A stretch of 64,000 nt of DNA from contig JBDHYF010000004.1 of assembly GCA_039811185.1 (NCBI GenBank), positions 112,227 to 176,226 of the forward strand, given 5' to 3'. Origin of the DNA: JAEZDR01 sp039811185 (GTDB taxonomy: Bacteria; Bacteroidota; Bacteroidia; Chitinophagales; Chitinophagaceae). The notes under the pieces were generated by a model, which saw nothing but the letters and a program-made list of their open reading frames with translations, was not told the origin of the DNA and ran no database searches. Both the position numbers and the translations under genes were made by a program. Shown piece after piece: positions 1 through 8,141 of this stretch. Position 1 is the first letter of the stretch; each line of letters starts with the position of its first letter.

Positions 1-800
1 TTTCCGAACATGCGGTTACGGCTGTAAAGCGAATAGCAGGTTACCAATAAATCGCCAAGATAAACCGATGCCGCATAGTTCATTGGCTCATTGTTCTCCG
101 GATGCAACTGCAATGCAGGCTTTAAGAACGACACCATTTCAGTGGCGGCGTTTGCAATGTACACACTCAAAAAATTGTCGCCATACTCCAGGCCATGCGC
201 AACCCCTGCGCCGAGTGCATAAACATTTTTAAGCACAGCAGCATATTGTACGCCCCAAACATCAATGTTGGTGATCACATTAATGTATTCATTCTTAAAT
301 TCCTGCGCAATCGATGCCGCCATATCATTGTCATATCCCGAAAAGGTAAGATAAGACAGCTTTTCAGCCGCTACCTCTTCTGCATGGCAGGGACCTAATA
401 AAGTAAAATAGTTTTGGATACTAAAGGCGTATTGCCGTTCCAGAAATTCATTGAGTAAAAGGTTCGATTGCGGGAGAATGCCTTTCACTGCCGAAACAAC
501 TTTCTTCCCTTCAAAGGCATTTGCCGGCAATTGCTCAAGCGCCTCCGTAACATAAGCAGAGGGAATGGCAATAATGATAACATCACTTTTCGCAACCACC
601 GATTCGATGTCCGAAGAAATTTGGAGTTGTGAAGTATTGAAATAAGCCGATGGCAGATAATGCGGATTGTGCCTTCTGTAAACAATATGCTCGGTAGTTT
701 GGGGCGAGCGAATCCACCACTGAATTGTATGGCGGTTATCGGTTAAAATTTTCGCAATAGCGGTTGCCCAGCTCCCACTTCCTATAATTCCGAATTTCAT
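1..800 (-). CDS. gpsA: Glycerol-3-phosphate dehydrogenase [NAD(P)+], partial (3' end outside window)
   Basis: Reading leftward from the ATG at 798-800 the frame stays open to the window edge, so about 266 residues of the N-terminal part are present. The protein opens with a Rossmann dinucleotide motif (GIIGSGSWATAIAKIL), followed by the family's substrate and cofactor region with VVSAVKGI and, further on, LGPCHAEE, a GpsA-type signature in which the usual GPS appears as GPC. The LKNVYALGAGVAHGLEYGDN stretch carries the conserved lysine and is typical of GpsA. The enzyme reduces dihydroxyacetone phosphate to sn-glycerol 3-phosphate for phospholipid synthesis. A promoter box lies 5 nt upstream of the start. 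The C-terminal helical domain is cut off by the window edge. Confidence 0.93.
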   Translation of the reverse strand, partial: MKFGIIGSGSWATAIAKILTDNRHTIQWWIRSPQTTEHIVYRRHNPHYLPSAYFNTSQLQISSDIESVVAKSDVIIIAIPSAYVTEALEQLPANAFEGKKVVSAVKGILPQSNLLLNEFLERQYAFSIQNYFTLLGPCHAEEVAAEKLSYLTFSGYDNDMAASIAQEFKNEYINVITNIDVWGVQYAAVLKNVYALGAGVAHGLEYGDNFLSVYIANAATEMVSFLKPALQLHPENNEPMNYAASVYLGDLLVTCYSLYSRNRMFG

Positions 801-805
801 ATTTG

Positions 806-813
806 CAAACATA
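806..813 (-). promoter_or_regulatory. -7 box of gpsA (TATGTTTG)
   Basis: On the minus strand TATGTTTG matches the Bacteroidota -7 consensus TAnnTTTG. It ends only 5 nt before the gpsA start codon, implying a very short leader. No clear -33 TTG is visible at the expected distance. Confidence 0.5.
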
Positions 814-827
814 AAGTTTCTGCCTGC

Positions 828-835
828 TATTTTTG
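828..835 (+). promoter_or_regulatory. -7 box of rlmH (TATTTTTG)
   Basis: TATTTTTG matches TAnnTTTG and lies 22 nt before the rlmH start. A TTTG at 802-805 could be the -33 element but the spacer of 22 nt is longer than usual. It is back to back with the gpsA promoter. Confidence 0.5.
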
Positions 836-857
836 TCATTCAAAAAATGATCACGCA

Positions 858-1331
858 TTGAAACTGATACTGATGTCGGTAGGCAAGGCACATGATGCTG
901 CAATGAAACCGGCCATCGACGATTTTTCGAATCGACTTTCGCATTATTGCGACTGCGAATGGAAACTCATTGCTCCGGTTAAGCATGCGGCATCGCTTTC
1001 GGCAGAGGGCTTAAAGAAGAAGGAAGCTGAACTGATTCTTGCGCAGTTGCATGCCACAGATGTGCTGATTCTATTAGATGAAAGGGGAAAAATGTTTTCT
1101 TCTACATCGCTTGCCAAGCTCATCTCCGCAAACCAAAACGCTTCCACAAAAAAACTTGTATTCCTGATAGGAGGCGCATTTGGTGTAGATGAAACAATTA
1201 TAGAAAGGGCAAATCAATGCTGGAGTTTATCGCAGTTAGTATTCCCTCACATGCTTGTCAGGCTCATTTTGGCCGAACAACTTTACCGGGCCTTCACCAT
1301 CATCCATAACGAAAAATACCATCACCTTTAA
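858..1331 (+). CDS. rlmH: 23S rRNA (pseudouridine-1915-N3)-methyltransferase RlmH
   Basis: The 157-residue protein has the length and layout of the RlmH (YbeA) SPOUT methyltransferases, which methylate pseudouridine 1915 in helix 69 of 23S rRNA. The N-terminal KLILMSVGKAHD stretch, FLIGGAFGVDE near residues 101-111, and the C-terminal EQLYRAFTIIHNEKYHH are family hallmarks that form the knotted SAM site. The start is a TTG: the family begins right at this K-x-x-x-x-V-G-K segment, while the next ATG at 873 would remove the first beta strand. It is followed after 9 bp by the rhomboid gene in the same direction. Confidence 0.95.
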   Translation: MKLILMSVGKAHDAAMKPAIDDFSNRLSHYCDCEWKLIAPVKHAASLSAEGLKKKEAELILAQLHATDVLILLDERGKMFSSTSLAKLISANQNASTKKLVFLIGGAFGVDETIIERANQCWSLSQLVFPHMLVRLILAEQLYRAFTIIHNEKYHHL

Positions 1332-1340
1332 ACCGATCGA

Positions 1341-1958
1341 ATGTCGTTAACACTCATCTTAGTAATTGCCACAGCGCTCCTTTCTTTCCTTGCGTTCAAC
1401 AATCAGAAATTAAAATACGATCTCATTTTCCATCCACCTGCCATTCTGAAGCATCATCAATATTACCGCATGGTTTCATCGGGATTGATACATGCGGATT
1501 TCAACCATCTTCTGTTTAATATGTTTACATTGTATTTTTTTGGAACGGCGTGGGAAAATTTTTATGTAGATGCGCTTCAGTTCAACAAAGGCCTCTATCT
1601 GGTGCTGTATTTTGTTTCGATGATTGTTGCAAACATCCCATCGTTGTTGAAGCACCGTAAAGACGGCCGCTACTTCAGCCTTGGCGCTTCAGGTGCAGTT
1701 TCCGCCGTTGTGTTTTCCATGATTCTGATCTCACCGTGGAGCACATTATATGTTTTCTTTTTACCCATGCCGGCCATCGTATTTGCAGTGCTCTACCTTG
1801 GATATTCTATCTATATGGACAAGAAAGGCGGCGACAACATTAACCACGGCGCACATTTATGGGGCTCAGTATCAGGTATCGTTATCACCCTATTAATACA
1901 ACCAAAGATTGCCGGATTTTTCCTTGAGCGTTTGATGCAGCCGCAGTTTAATTTTTAG
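1341..1958 (+). CDS. Rhomboid family intramembrane serine protease
   Basis: A 205-residue, six-helix membrane protein. The catalytic serine is in GASG (Ser117) and the catalytic histidine is in NHGAHLWGSVSG (His172); HADFNHLLFNM around residues 51-61 corresponds to the conserved N-terminal HxxxxHxxxNM motif. Rhomboids cleave transmembrane segments inside the membrane; the substrate is not evident here. It sits directly downstream of rlmH and probably shares its transcript. Its 3' end overlaps the 3' end of the convergent tilS by 11 bp, so there is no room for a terminator between them. Confidence 0.9.
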   Translation: MSLTLILVIATALLSFLAFNNQKLKYDLIFHPPAILKHHQYYRMVSSGLIHADFNHLLFNMFTLYFFGTAWENFYVDALQFNKGLYLVLYFVSMIVANIPSLLKHRKDGRYFSLGASGAVSAVVFSMILISPWSTLYVFFLPMPAIVFAVLYLGYSIYMDKKGGDNINHGAHLWGSVSGIVITLLIQPKIAGFFLERLMQPQFNF

Positions 1959-3327
1959 GCGGCAAAAACTTGATCTTTAAAACATTTTTGGTTGCCGGAA
2001 CAAGTTTTAAACGATTGTCGATGCGTTTGCCCACCACCCAGATAATTTTCTGATCGCTGAGCAGCACCCAGATGTTTTCTTTTTCCGGAAGCGATAATTT
2101 TTCGCTGATGAAGAACCGGGAAAGTTTTTTCTTCTTTTGCATCCCGAGCGGATAAAAATAGTCGCCCTCTTTCCATTTACGCAGCGTAAGCGGAAAACGA
2201 ATCTTATCAAGATCGAGCATCGCTGTTGCCGGATCGGCTGTGATGCTTACCACATCGGCCTTTGCGCGCCTCAGCTTCAGTTTCCCGCCGCCAAATTCGA
2301 GCTGCCCATCGGCTTTTTCTATTAAAATAAATTCGGATGCGGCTTGTTGGACGGGAGTAATGACGAGGTGTTTTCTGTTGTTGATGATGCGGTGTGTCGG
2401 CGACTGCACATATTTACCCGGAAGGGCGTTTAAAATATGCAGCACATCCGGAAGTTGGGCAGGGGCAAAATTGAAGTCGGACGCAATTTCGAACAGCAGA
2501 TGCCGGAAGCCGGGCAGGGATTGCAATGCCCGGACGGCGAGGAAGTAATCACTGCCTTTTTTTGTAAGCAGTTTTTGTTTTGCCGTATCTGTGGCCGCCT
2601 GAAGAAATTCGGACGCGTTCCTCCAGTTTGCCATGTTATTGAGGAGTGTGTTTTCTACTTGTGGAAACACGGTTTTAATTTTAGGAATCACCTCTAAACG
2701 AAAAAAATTGCGCGTGTACTTATCGTCTTTGTTCGACGCGTCTTCGTTCCATTTCAGATTCTTTTCCTGTGCATACGCAAGGATCTGGTCTTTTTCAGCG
2801 AACAGCATTGGTCGGATCAGTTTGCCGTTGCGCGGTGCCATCCCTCTTAGTCCATCGAATCCGGTGCCGCGAAAAATGTTCATCAACACGGTTTCGCGGT
2901 TGTCTGCGGCATGATGTGCGGTTAAAATCCAGTAAGATTTATCGCTTCCATACCGCAATGGCATTTCTTCCGTTGCCAGTTCATGAAACCAATCGTACCT
3001 CAGCTTCCGAGCCGCCTCCTGCACCGACATTCTACATTCAGACATGCTCTTCATCGTATCAAATTTTTTCGAAAAAAAAGCTACGCCCATCTGGGCGGCA
3101 AGGCTTTCAGCGAGCGCTTCGTCGGCTGTGCTGTCGCTGCCTCTTAATTGAAAATTTGCATGTGCTATTGCGAAAGAAAACTTTAGCTGATGGAGTAAAG
3201 ATGCGAGTACCACGCTGTCTGCTCCTCCACTCACCGCTGCTATAAGAAAGCTTCCTTTCGGTTCAATGAAAGATAGATGCTGTTTCCAGTAAGCGGTAAA
3301 TAGCGATTCGAAGTTCATGTTACTCAT
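1948..3327 (-). CDS. tilS: tRNA(Ile)-lysidine synthase TilS
   Basis: The PP-loop SGGADS (residues 33-38) marks an N-type ATP pyrophosphatase, and the 459-residue length with a C-terminal substrate-binding domain fits TilS. The enzyme attaches lysine to C34 of the CAU-anticodon tRNA-Ile so that it decodes AUA. Further family features are the DNRETVLMNIFRGTGFDGLRGM segment (tRNA-binding and adenylation region) and RNFFRLEVIPKI. It is the last gene of a minus-strand run and starts 7 bp after the end of the sensor kinase gene, so it is likely cotranscribed with it. Confidence 0.95.
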   Translation of the reverse strand: MSNMNFESLFTAYWKQHLSFIEPKGSFLIAAVSGGADSVVLASLLHQLKFSFAIAHANFQLRGSDSTADEALAESLAAQMGVAFFSKKFDTMKSMSECRMSVQEAARKLRYDWFHELATEEMPLRYGSDKSYWILTAHHAADNRETVLMNIFRGTGFDGLRGMAPRNGKLIRPMLFAEKDQILAYAQEKNLKWNEDASNKDDKYTRNFFRLEVIPKIKTVFPQVENTLLNNMANWRNASEFLQAATDTAKQKLLTKKGSDYFLAVRALQSLPGFRHLLFEIASDFNFAPAQLPDVLHILNALPGKYVQSPTHRIINNRKHLVITPVQQAASEFILIEKADGQLEFGGGKLKLRRAKADVVSITADPATAMLDLDKIRFPLTLRKWKEGDYFYPLGMQKKKKLSRFFISEKLSLPEKENIWVLLSDQKIIWVVGKRIDNRLKLVPATKNVLKIKFLPPKN

Positions 3328-3334
3328 AGTTTCC

Positions 3335-4354
3335 TCATGAAGGCTTTTTAAACGAAAGCACTACAACGGTTCCATTTCCGGAAGGATTGGGCGAAATATC
3401 AACGACGGCATCGTGCGCACTTAAAATATTCATTACAGTAGTCAGCCCCATGCCACCACCCGTGCTCTTTGTTGAAAAATAGGGTTGAAAAACGTGTTGC
3501 AGGTCGGCGGGATTGATGCCACAGCCATCATCTGTGATACGAACGTGATTTAAAAATTCGGTGGTAAAAGATTCGATGGTAATGGTTGCCGTCTGCGCTT
3601 CGGCACAGTTGTTCAAAATCAGCTCCAGTGCGTCTTTCAGAAGGCTTCCATCAGCCGCAACAATCATCGGACTATCAGGAATAAGCACAGAAATGGAAAC
3701 GCCCGGATACCGGGAGGCGGCCTTCACTTCCTCTACAAATGCCCGAAGAAAACGGTTCAAATCCATCGGCAACTGCTCGAGATCAGGCGGCTTTAGAGAA
3801 GCAGTCAGAGCAGAGAGAATGGTGTTGATCCGCCCGGCATTCCGCGATATGATTTTTAGTAAAGGTTCGCTTTCTTCGTCGCTTATCGTACTGATTAACT
3901 GTTCAACCGATAATCCTATGTTGTTGAGTGGGTTTTTTATGTCATGCGCCAACGTTCGGAACACACGCGACAAGGACTGATGCATGTTTTTATGCACGTC
4001 GTGCGTGTAGACATGAGCGCCGGGATGACTGAAATTGAACTGTACCTGCAATGCTCCGCTGTCGGTTCTTAGCATACCGGCGGAAACCATACAACTTCGG
4101 GCATTTCCGACACCATTTTTTAGTCCGATCACAAAATTGGAAACGACGCCGCTAATTATTTTCGACTGCAGATCGGTATGTTCATCGCCGTCAAACAACG
4201 AGAAGAGATTTTTGCCGACTATGTCTGCTTTGCTCATTGAAAACATTGAGCAGAGGGCATCATTTGCAAGCCCAATGGTAAAAGCGGTGTCCGTTAAAGC
4301 AACACCTGTAATTAAGTGGTTAAAAAGATAATGAAAGTTATCGGAATGACTCAT
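3335..4354 (-). CDS. PAS-domain sensor histidine kinase (NtrB-like, cytoplasmic)
   Basis: A 339-residue soluble kinase with no membrane segment. The order is a PAS-like sensor (about 10-120), a dimerisation and phosphoacceptor domain with LAHDIKNPLNNIG (His at about 137), and a GHKL ATPase domain with the N box (ILNNCAEA), G1 box DDGCGI, F box YFSTKSTGGG and G2 box GMGLTTV. The start at 4354 is preferred to the longer frame beginning at 4441, because that one overlaps the plsC end by 38 bp and adds a tail that does not look like a PAS domain. No response regulator is encoded nearby, so its partner is unknown. It lies between plsC and tilS in one operon. Confidence 0.85.
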   Translation of the reverse strand: MSHSDNFHYLFNHLITGVALTDTAFTIGLANDALCSMFSMSKADIVGKNLFSLFDGDEHTDLQSKIISGVVSNFVIGLKNGVGNARSCMVSAGMLRTDSGALQVQFNFSHPGAHVYTHDVHKNMHQSLSRVFRTLAHDIKNPLNNIGLSVEQLISTISDEESEPLLKIISRNAGRINTILSALTASLKPPDLEQLPMDLNRFLRAFVEEVKAASRYPGVSISVLIPDSPMIVAADGSLLKDALELILNNCAEAQTATITIESFTTEFLNHVRITDDGCGINPADLQHVFQPYFSTKSTGGGMGLTTVMNILSAHDAVVDISPNPSGNGTVVVLSFKKPS

Positions 4355-4403
4355 TTGCTCTATGGTTGAAGGTTGAAGTGCAGATAAAATTACCGTCTTT
4401 CCG

Positions 4404-5150
4404 CTAATCGCGGTACACACGGTATTTGCGAAGCGCGTCATCCATTGTTTTGTAGCATAAATTTTTTAAGTCATCTATCCGGGAAAGCTGCATTCCTTCA
4501 ACGGGTATTTCGTCGAGAAACACACAACGGCATTTTCCAGGTGTGAGAGAAAACAAACTTCGGTAATGCAGCCGCTCATGGGTATCTACAAACAAAACAG
4601 GCTTTATGGGCGTTTGTGTTTCAATAGCTATGCGGAAAGCGCCGTCGTAGAAGGCTTTCAGCGGCTTTCGGGTTTCGTTGAAGGTGCCTTCCGGAAAAAT
4701 AAAAATAGAAATTCCCCGACCTAAGGCCGCCTTCATAGCACGAATACTCTTTGCTCTTTTTTCCGCGCTCGAGCGGTTGACGAGAATAACAACCGTGCGA
4801 TAAATCAATCCGAAAACCGGAATTTTCACCATTTCATATTTTCCCAAAACACGCACCGGCTGGTGAATTGCGCGGACGATGGCCGGAATATCCATATATG
4901 AAATATGGTTGGCGATAAAGATGTACTGTTTGTTGCGATTGTGCGGAGCAAGATAAATTTCACTGTGACGGATGCCTGTCAGGAAGTAGGCAGTTGCACC
5001 CCAGAGCGTGAAAATTTTGAAGTTAATGTTACCAGCTTTTATGGGGCCGAGTAAAGAAGTAATTAAAACAAAGGGAAACACAATAAACATCAGCAGTACA
5101 AACACCACCAGGGCATACACACTGAAAGCTATCCGCAACACGCTCCTCAT
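4404..5150 (-). CDS. plsC: Lysophospholipid acyltransferase family protein (PlsC-like)
   Basis: The protein has the HX4D acyltransferase motif as NHISYMD (His82, Asp87 from this start) and the acyl-acceptor motif PEGTFNETRK in place of the usual PEGTRS, plus an N-terminal hydrophobic anchor (about residues 10-37). Members transfer an acyl chain to position 2 of lysophosphatidic acid or related lipids at the inner membrane. The start at 5150 is chosen because its ATG overlaps the TGA stop of the upstream ABM gene (ATGA), a sign of translational coupling; a longer in-frame start at 5189 would overlap that gene by 43 bp. Confidence 0.88.
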   Translation of the reverse strand: MRSVLRIAFSVYALVVFVLLMFIVFPFVLITSLLGPIKAGNINFKIFTLWGATAYFLTGIRHSEIYLAPHNRNKQYIFIANHISYMDIPAIVRAIHQPVRVLGKYEMVKIPVFGLIYRTVVILVNRSSAEKRAKSIRAMKAALGRGISIFIFPEGTFNETRKPLKAFYDGAFRIAIETQTPIKPVLFVDTHERLHYRSLFSLTPGKCRCVFLDEIPVEGMQLSRIDDLKNLCYKTMDDALRKYRVYRD

Positions 5151-5455
5151 TTCGCGGCAGTTTGAGCGGGCTGTTTCTCGAGGCTCCATGCTTCCGCTTT
5201 CTCCTTAAACAGTGGTTTGGTTTGCGACCATGTGTCCTTAAAAAAATCGGAGAACCGGTATTGGTTTAAATGAGTTTCCGACACCCAAATGCTGTAAGTA
5301 AAAAATATATGAGGGTGCGCAGTATCCTGCCAAAGCTCGAGATGCGTACAACCTTCAAAAGCAGCAATCTCTGCTTGTCTGCTGTAAAATAACGCCCGGA
5401 ACGCTTCCACTTTCGACTCCTCGAAGTGCATTTTTACAATTCGGATAATCATCAT
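5147..5455 (-). CDS. Antibiotic biosynthesis monooxygenase (ABM) family protein
   Basis: A 102-residue single-domain protein with the ferredoxin-like ABM fold: IVKMHF as the first strand, the segment AEIAAFEGCTHLELWQD, then HIFFTYSIWVSETHLNQYR. Small ABM proteins include quinol monooxygenases and haem-degrading enzymes; sequence alone does not tell which. Both ends are coupled: its ATG overlaps the stop of the SAM hydroxide adenosyltransferase gene, and its TGA overlaps the plsC start. Confidence 0.82.
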   Translation of the reverse strand: MMIIRIVKMHFEESKVEAFRALFYSRQAEIAAFEGCTHLELWQDTAHPHIFFTYSIWVSETHLNQYRFSDFFKDTWSQTKPLFKEKAEAWSLEKQPAQTAAK

Positions 5456-6264
5456 TCAAAAAATATGCGGATGGTTGATTTAAAATAATTGCTGTCGCGC
5501 AGGGCAGACTGGTCATAAATTCCCATCAAACCAAAAAGTCCGGCCATGCTTCCCTGAATTACACCCAGTTCCAGATAACCAGCGGAGTTAAACCAGGCAA
5601 TTGCTTCGCCGGGCGCACCATCGGAATAATTTCTTTTCAATTCTGAAATGAGTGCACCTCTCACTTCTATTTTAAAACTTCGGTTACGCCTTATTTGTTC
5701 AAACTCTGTGCGGGTAATATTTAGAATTACATTCTCGAACTTATCGATAAAAATGATTTGTGCTTCGAGCCAGTTTTCGCCAACTGCGGAGCGGATGGAG
5801 TACTTTTCAACAACGGTAAACTGTTCTGTTTCGTGTTCAACGGGCAGCCCCGACGCCATTTCTTTCAGTGCCTTACTAATCATCCAGGTGTAGTTGGTAG
5901 TAGTGGGCTCCGCACTCGTGGGAAGCTTAAGCGCCAAAACCTCTTCGGGTTTCTTATTTAAAATCATAGTAAGAAGTCCGTTGTTGGGACCCACAATAAT
6001 TTGTTGATTATGCCGTATGATGAGGATTTCGGTATTCACAGATTCGAAAAGATTAACGAGCACAATGTGAAAGCTGTTGGGTGGAAAAAACCGAAAGCTG
6101 TTGTTGCAAACGTAAGCGATGTACAGGAAGTTGGAAGTATAGAGCGAGTGAGTAATGTCAACAATGGTTTGAAAGGATGGATGTGCGGATAGCAACTGCC
6201 CTTTAAAAGCACCGACCAAAAAATCGTTTTGTCCAAAATCGGTTGATAGTGTAATGATGGGCAT
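5452..6264 (-). CDS. S-adenosyl-L-methionine hydroxide adenosyltransferase family (DUF62)
   Basis: The 270-residue protein opens with ITLSTDFGQNDFLVGAFKG, the N-terminal signature of the DUF62 fold shared with fluorinase and chlorinase, followed by the VDITH segment and VGPNNGLL. Family members without halide selectivity hydrolyse SAM to adenosine and methionine using water or hydroxide. It lacks obvious membrane or signal segments. It is the second gene of the operon, 6 bp after the SDR gene, and its stop overlaps the next start as ATGA. Confidence 0.88.
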   Translation of the reverse strand: MPIITLSTDFGQNDFLVGAFKGQLLSAHPSFQTIVDITHSLYTSNFLYIAYVCNNSFRFFPPNSFHIVLVNLFESVNTEILIIRHNQQIIVGPNNGLLTMILNKKPEEVLALKLPTSAEPTTTNYTWMISKALKEMASGLPVEHETEQFTVVEKYSIRSAVGENWLEAQIIFIDKFENVILNITRTEFEQIRRNRSFKIEVRGALISELKRNYSDGAPGEAIAWFNSAGYLELGVIQGSMAGLFGLMGIYDQSALRDSNYFKSTIRIFFE

Positions 6265-6270
6265 GTATAA

Positions 6271-7077
6271 CTACCTGATGAGTTTACCGTTTTTAAAATA
6301 ATATTGATGCACCAGCTTATCGGCCAGCGACGGAAACATTTTATTTAAAAATATTGTCTTTTTCCCTTGAGTTGTGAGCACAAGCGTGCGTTTCCGCTGC
6401 TCTATTGCGGCTAAAATATGCGATGCGCAGGTAACCGCATCCATCAGCTTGTCCTCATCCATTGGCGACTCGCCTTGCGCGTTACCGTCTTTATTTAAAG
6501 CAGCGTTGCGAATATTTGAGCTGGTGAAGCCCGGACACACCCACATTACATGAACGCCTTCATCTCTTAATTCGGTTTTCAGGCACTCCAGCCAGCCTTG
6601 CATAGCAAACTTTGATGCAGAATAGCCAGTTCTTCCGGGAAGCCCTCTGTAACCTGCTATGGATGACACACCAACAATGCAGCCTTTATTTTTGATGAGA
6701 TAGGGCAATGCCAGCTTTGTACAATATACACTGCCCCAGAAATTAATGTTCATCACCTTTTCGATAGTGGAAATGTCGGTTTCCGAAAAAAGACCGCGCA
6801 TGCTGATACCGGCATTATTAATCAAAATATCGATTGTGCCGTACACCTTAATCACCGATTGGACGAAGGCCTCGCAATCGGAATACTGACTAACGTCGGC
6901 GGCCTGAATCATAAGCGGCTTATGTGGATTTTCCTGCTGCAACAAATACAGTTTATCGTAGCTGCGCGAACAAGTGGCCACTTTAGCTCCAAGATTTAAA
7001 AGGAGATTGACGAGGGCTTTTCCGATTCCGTCGGACCCTCCGGTAACGACGACCACCTTATTTTTATAAAAAGACAT
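6271..7077 (-). CDS. Short-chain dehydrogenase/reductase (SDR) family oxidoreductase
   Basis: A 268-residue classical SDR: cofactor motif TGGSDGIG (residues 12-19), structural NNAG (87-90), and catalytic Ser139, Tyr152 and Lys156 in YSASK. The substrate is unknown, although its placement with plsC and the resemblance to 3-ketosphinganine reductase-like SDRs suggests a lipid-related role (inference). It is the first gene of the minus-strand operon that continues to tilS, with a promoter box 17 nt upstream. Confidence 0.88.
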   Translation of the reverse strand: MSFYKNKVVVVTGGSDGIGKALVNLLLNLGAKVATCSRSYDKLYLLQQENPHKPLMIQAADVSQYSDCEAFVQSVIKVYGTIDILINNAGISMRGLFSETDISTIEKVMNINFWGSVYCTKLALPYLIKNKGCIVGVSSIAGYRGLPGRTGYSASKFAMQGWLECLKTELRDEGVHVMWVCPGFTSSNIRNAALNKDGNAQGESPMDEDKLMDAVTCASHILAAIEQRKRTLVLTTQGKKTIFLNKMFPSLADKLVHQYYFKNGKLIR

Positions 7078-7094
7078 AAGCGCGATTATGGCGG

Positions 7095-7102
7095 CAAAAG
7101 TA
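7095..7102 (-). promoter_or_regulatory. -7 box of the SDR-to-tilS operon (TACTTTTG)
   Basis: The minus-strand sequence TACTTTTG fits TAnnTTTG and ends 17 nt before the SDR start codon. No good -33 TTG is visible. It is the only promoter-like box found upstream of the six-gene run. Confidence 0.5.
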
Positions 7103-7166
7103 CTTAATGGCTGAGATGGATTTTAAAAAGAAATGGAGGAGCGGAGAAAAACTTTTTTAATAAAAA

Positions 7167-7197
7167 TTTGGTGCATTTAGTATTTCTCTTATTTTTG
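7167..7197 (+). promoter_or_regulatory. Promoter of tRNA-Lys
   Basis: TTTG at 7167-7170 and TATTTTTG at 7190-7197 are separated by 19 nt, a full match to the Bacteroidota -33/-7 pattern. The box and the sequence following it recur almost unchanged upstream of tRNA-Gly at 36 kb. Confidence 0.75.
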
Positions 7198-7238
7198 CAC
7201 TCCCAATGAAAAAAGGGATAGAAGAAAACTAAAAATTG

Positions 7239-7311
7239 GATTCCGTAGCTCAGTTGGTAGAGCAATACACTTTTAATGTATGGGCCCTGGGTTCGAGTCC
7301 CAGCGGGATCA
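7239..7311 (+). tRNA. tRNA-Lys (anticodon TTT)
   Basis: A 73-nt cloverleaf: acceptor GATTCCG pairs with CGGGATC, the D arm contains AGCTCAGTTGGTAGAGC, the anticodon stem ATACA/TGTAT holds loop CTTTTAA, and the T arm contains GGTTCGAGTCC. The discriminator is A and CCA is not encoded. A strong terminator follows directly. Confidence 0.97.
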
Positions 7312-7312
7312 C

Positions 7313-7343
7313 AAAAGCCTCAAATTTTTCTGAGGCTTTTTTT
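7313..7343 (+). terminator. Rho-independent terminator of tRNA-Lys
   Basis: Stem AAAAGCCTCA (7313-7322) pairs with TGAGGCTTTT (7331-7340) around an 8-nt loop, followed by more T residues. It begins one base after the tRNA 3' region, so the tRNA is a single-gene unit. Confidence 0.9.
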
Positions 7344-7464
7344 GTGCCATTTTCTTTCATCCTAACGCAAATCCGTTGATTTATTAGTAGAGATTTATTG
7401 TTGTTCGAATTTATCGCTCCCCAAAACGCCCCTCTAATTAACTTCTTTAAAAAATCGGTTACAG

Positions 7465-7472
7465 TATATTTG
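7465..7472 (+). promoter_or_regulatory. -7 box of the TPR protein gene (TATATTTG)
   Basis: TATATTTG matches TAnnTTTG and lies 18 nt before the start codon at 7491. The -33 region has no clear TTG. Confidence 0.5.
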
Positions 7473-7490
7473 CAGCCCTAAACAGAAAAA

Positions 7491-8141
7491 ATGAAATTCT
7501 ATAACCTTCTTATAAAGTATCGCTTTTGGCTGGGATTATTGTCGCTTGCACTCGCCATTACCGTAAACATTTTGTCGGGTTTTTGGCCGGCATTCATTTT
7601 ATATTTTGTGGCGTTGATTGCTTTATTTTCTCATTTTTTTATTGGCCCGCTTCGGTTGGTTCAGGTGCCGATGGAAAGAGGTGATGTAGAAGCGGTGAAA
7701 AAGATTTTGAACTCTGTTTGGTTTCCCAATCTGCTCTACAAACCTATTCGCTCCACCTATTTTGCGCTGCAAGGTAATCTGGCTATGATGAACAAGAATT
7801 TTGCAGATGCAGAAGCCAACCTGAAAAAAAGTTCGAGCCTCGGTTCGCCCATGCCGGAAGCTGCGGGTGCCAACAACCTTCAACTCGGAATGCTGGCGTT
7901 GCAGAAGGGCGATTTCAGACAAGGCGAAGCTTATATGCGCGAAGCGCTGAGAAATGGCTTAACCGATAATGAAAGCCGCGCAGTTGCTTACCTGAGCATG
8001 AGCCAGATTTTTATCCGCAAAGGGCATAACCGCGCCGGAAAAGACTATTTTAAAAAGGCGGTAGACTGCAAACCGAAAACAGAAGAAGTAGTGAACCAGA
8101 TAAAAGAAATGCGCAAACATATTTCGAGGATGCCCGGTTAA
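7491..8141 (+). CDS. Membrane-anchored TPR-repeat protein
   Basis: The first 55 residues form two hydrophobic helices (about 12-30 and 34-55). The rest is helical with tetratricopeptide-like repeats, recognisable in YFALQGNLAMMNKNFADAEANL, LGMLALQKGDFRQGEAYMREAL and SQIFIRKGHNRAGKDYFKKAV. TPR domains mediate protein contacts, so a scaffolding role at the inner membrane is plausible, but no specific function can be assigned. Its stop codon abuts the stop of the convergent patatin gene with no base between them. Confidence 0.82.
   Translation: MKFYNLLIKYRFWLGLLSLALAITVNILSGFWPAFILYFVALIALFSHFFIGPLRLVQVPMERGDVEAVKKILNSVWFPNLLYKPIRSTYFALQGNLAMMNKNFADAEANLKKSSSLGSPMPEAAGANNLQLGMLALQKGDFRQGEAYMREALRNGLTDNESRAVAYLSMSQIFIRKGHNRAGKDYFKKAVDCKPKTEEVVNQIKEMRKHISRMPG

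Noticed and set aside
2137..3245. Several overlapping plus-strand frames within tilS
   Set aside because: They are short, mutually overlapping and antisense to a clearly coding gene.
7190..7238. Riboswitch or attenuator in the tRNA-Lys leader
   Set aside because: The leader is only about 40 nt and shows no stable hairpin.
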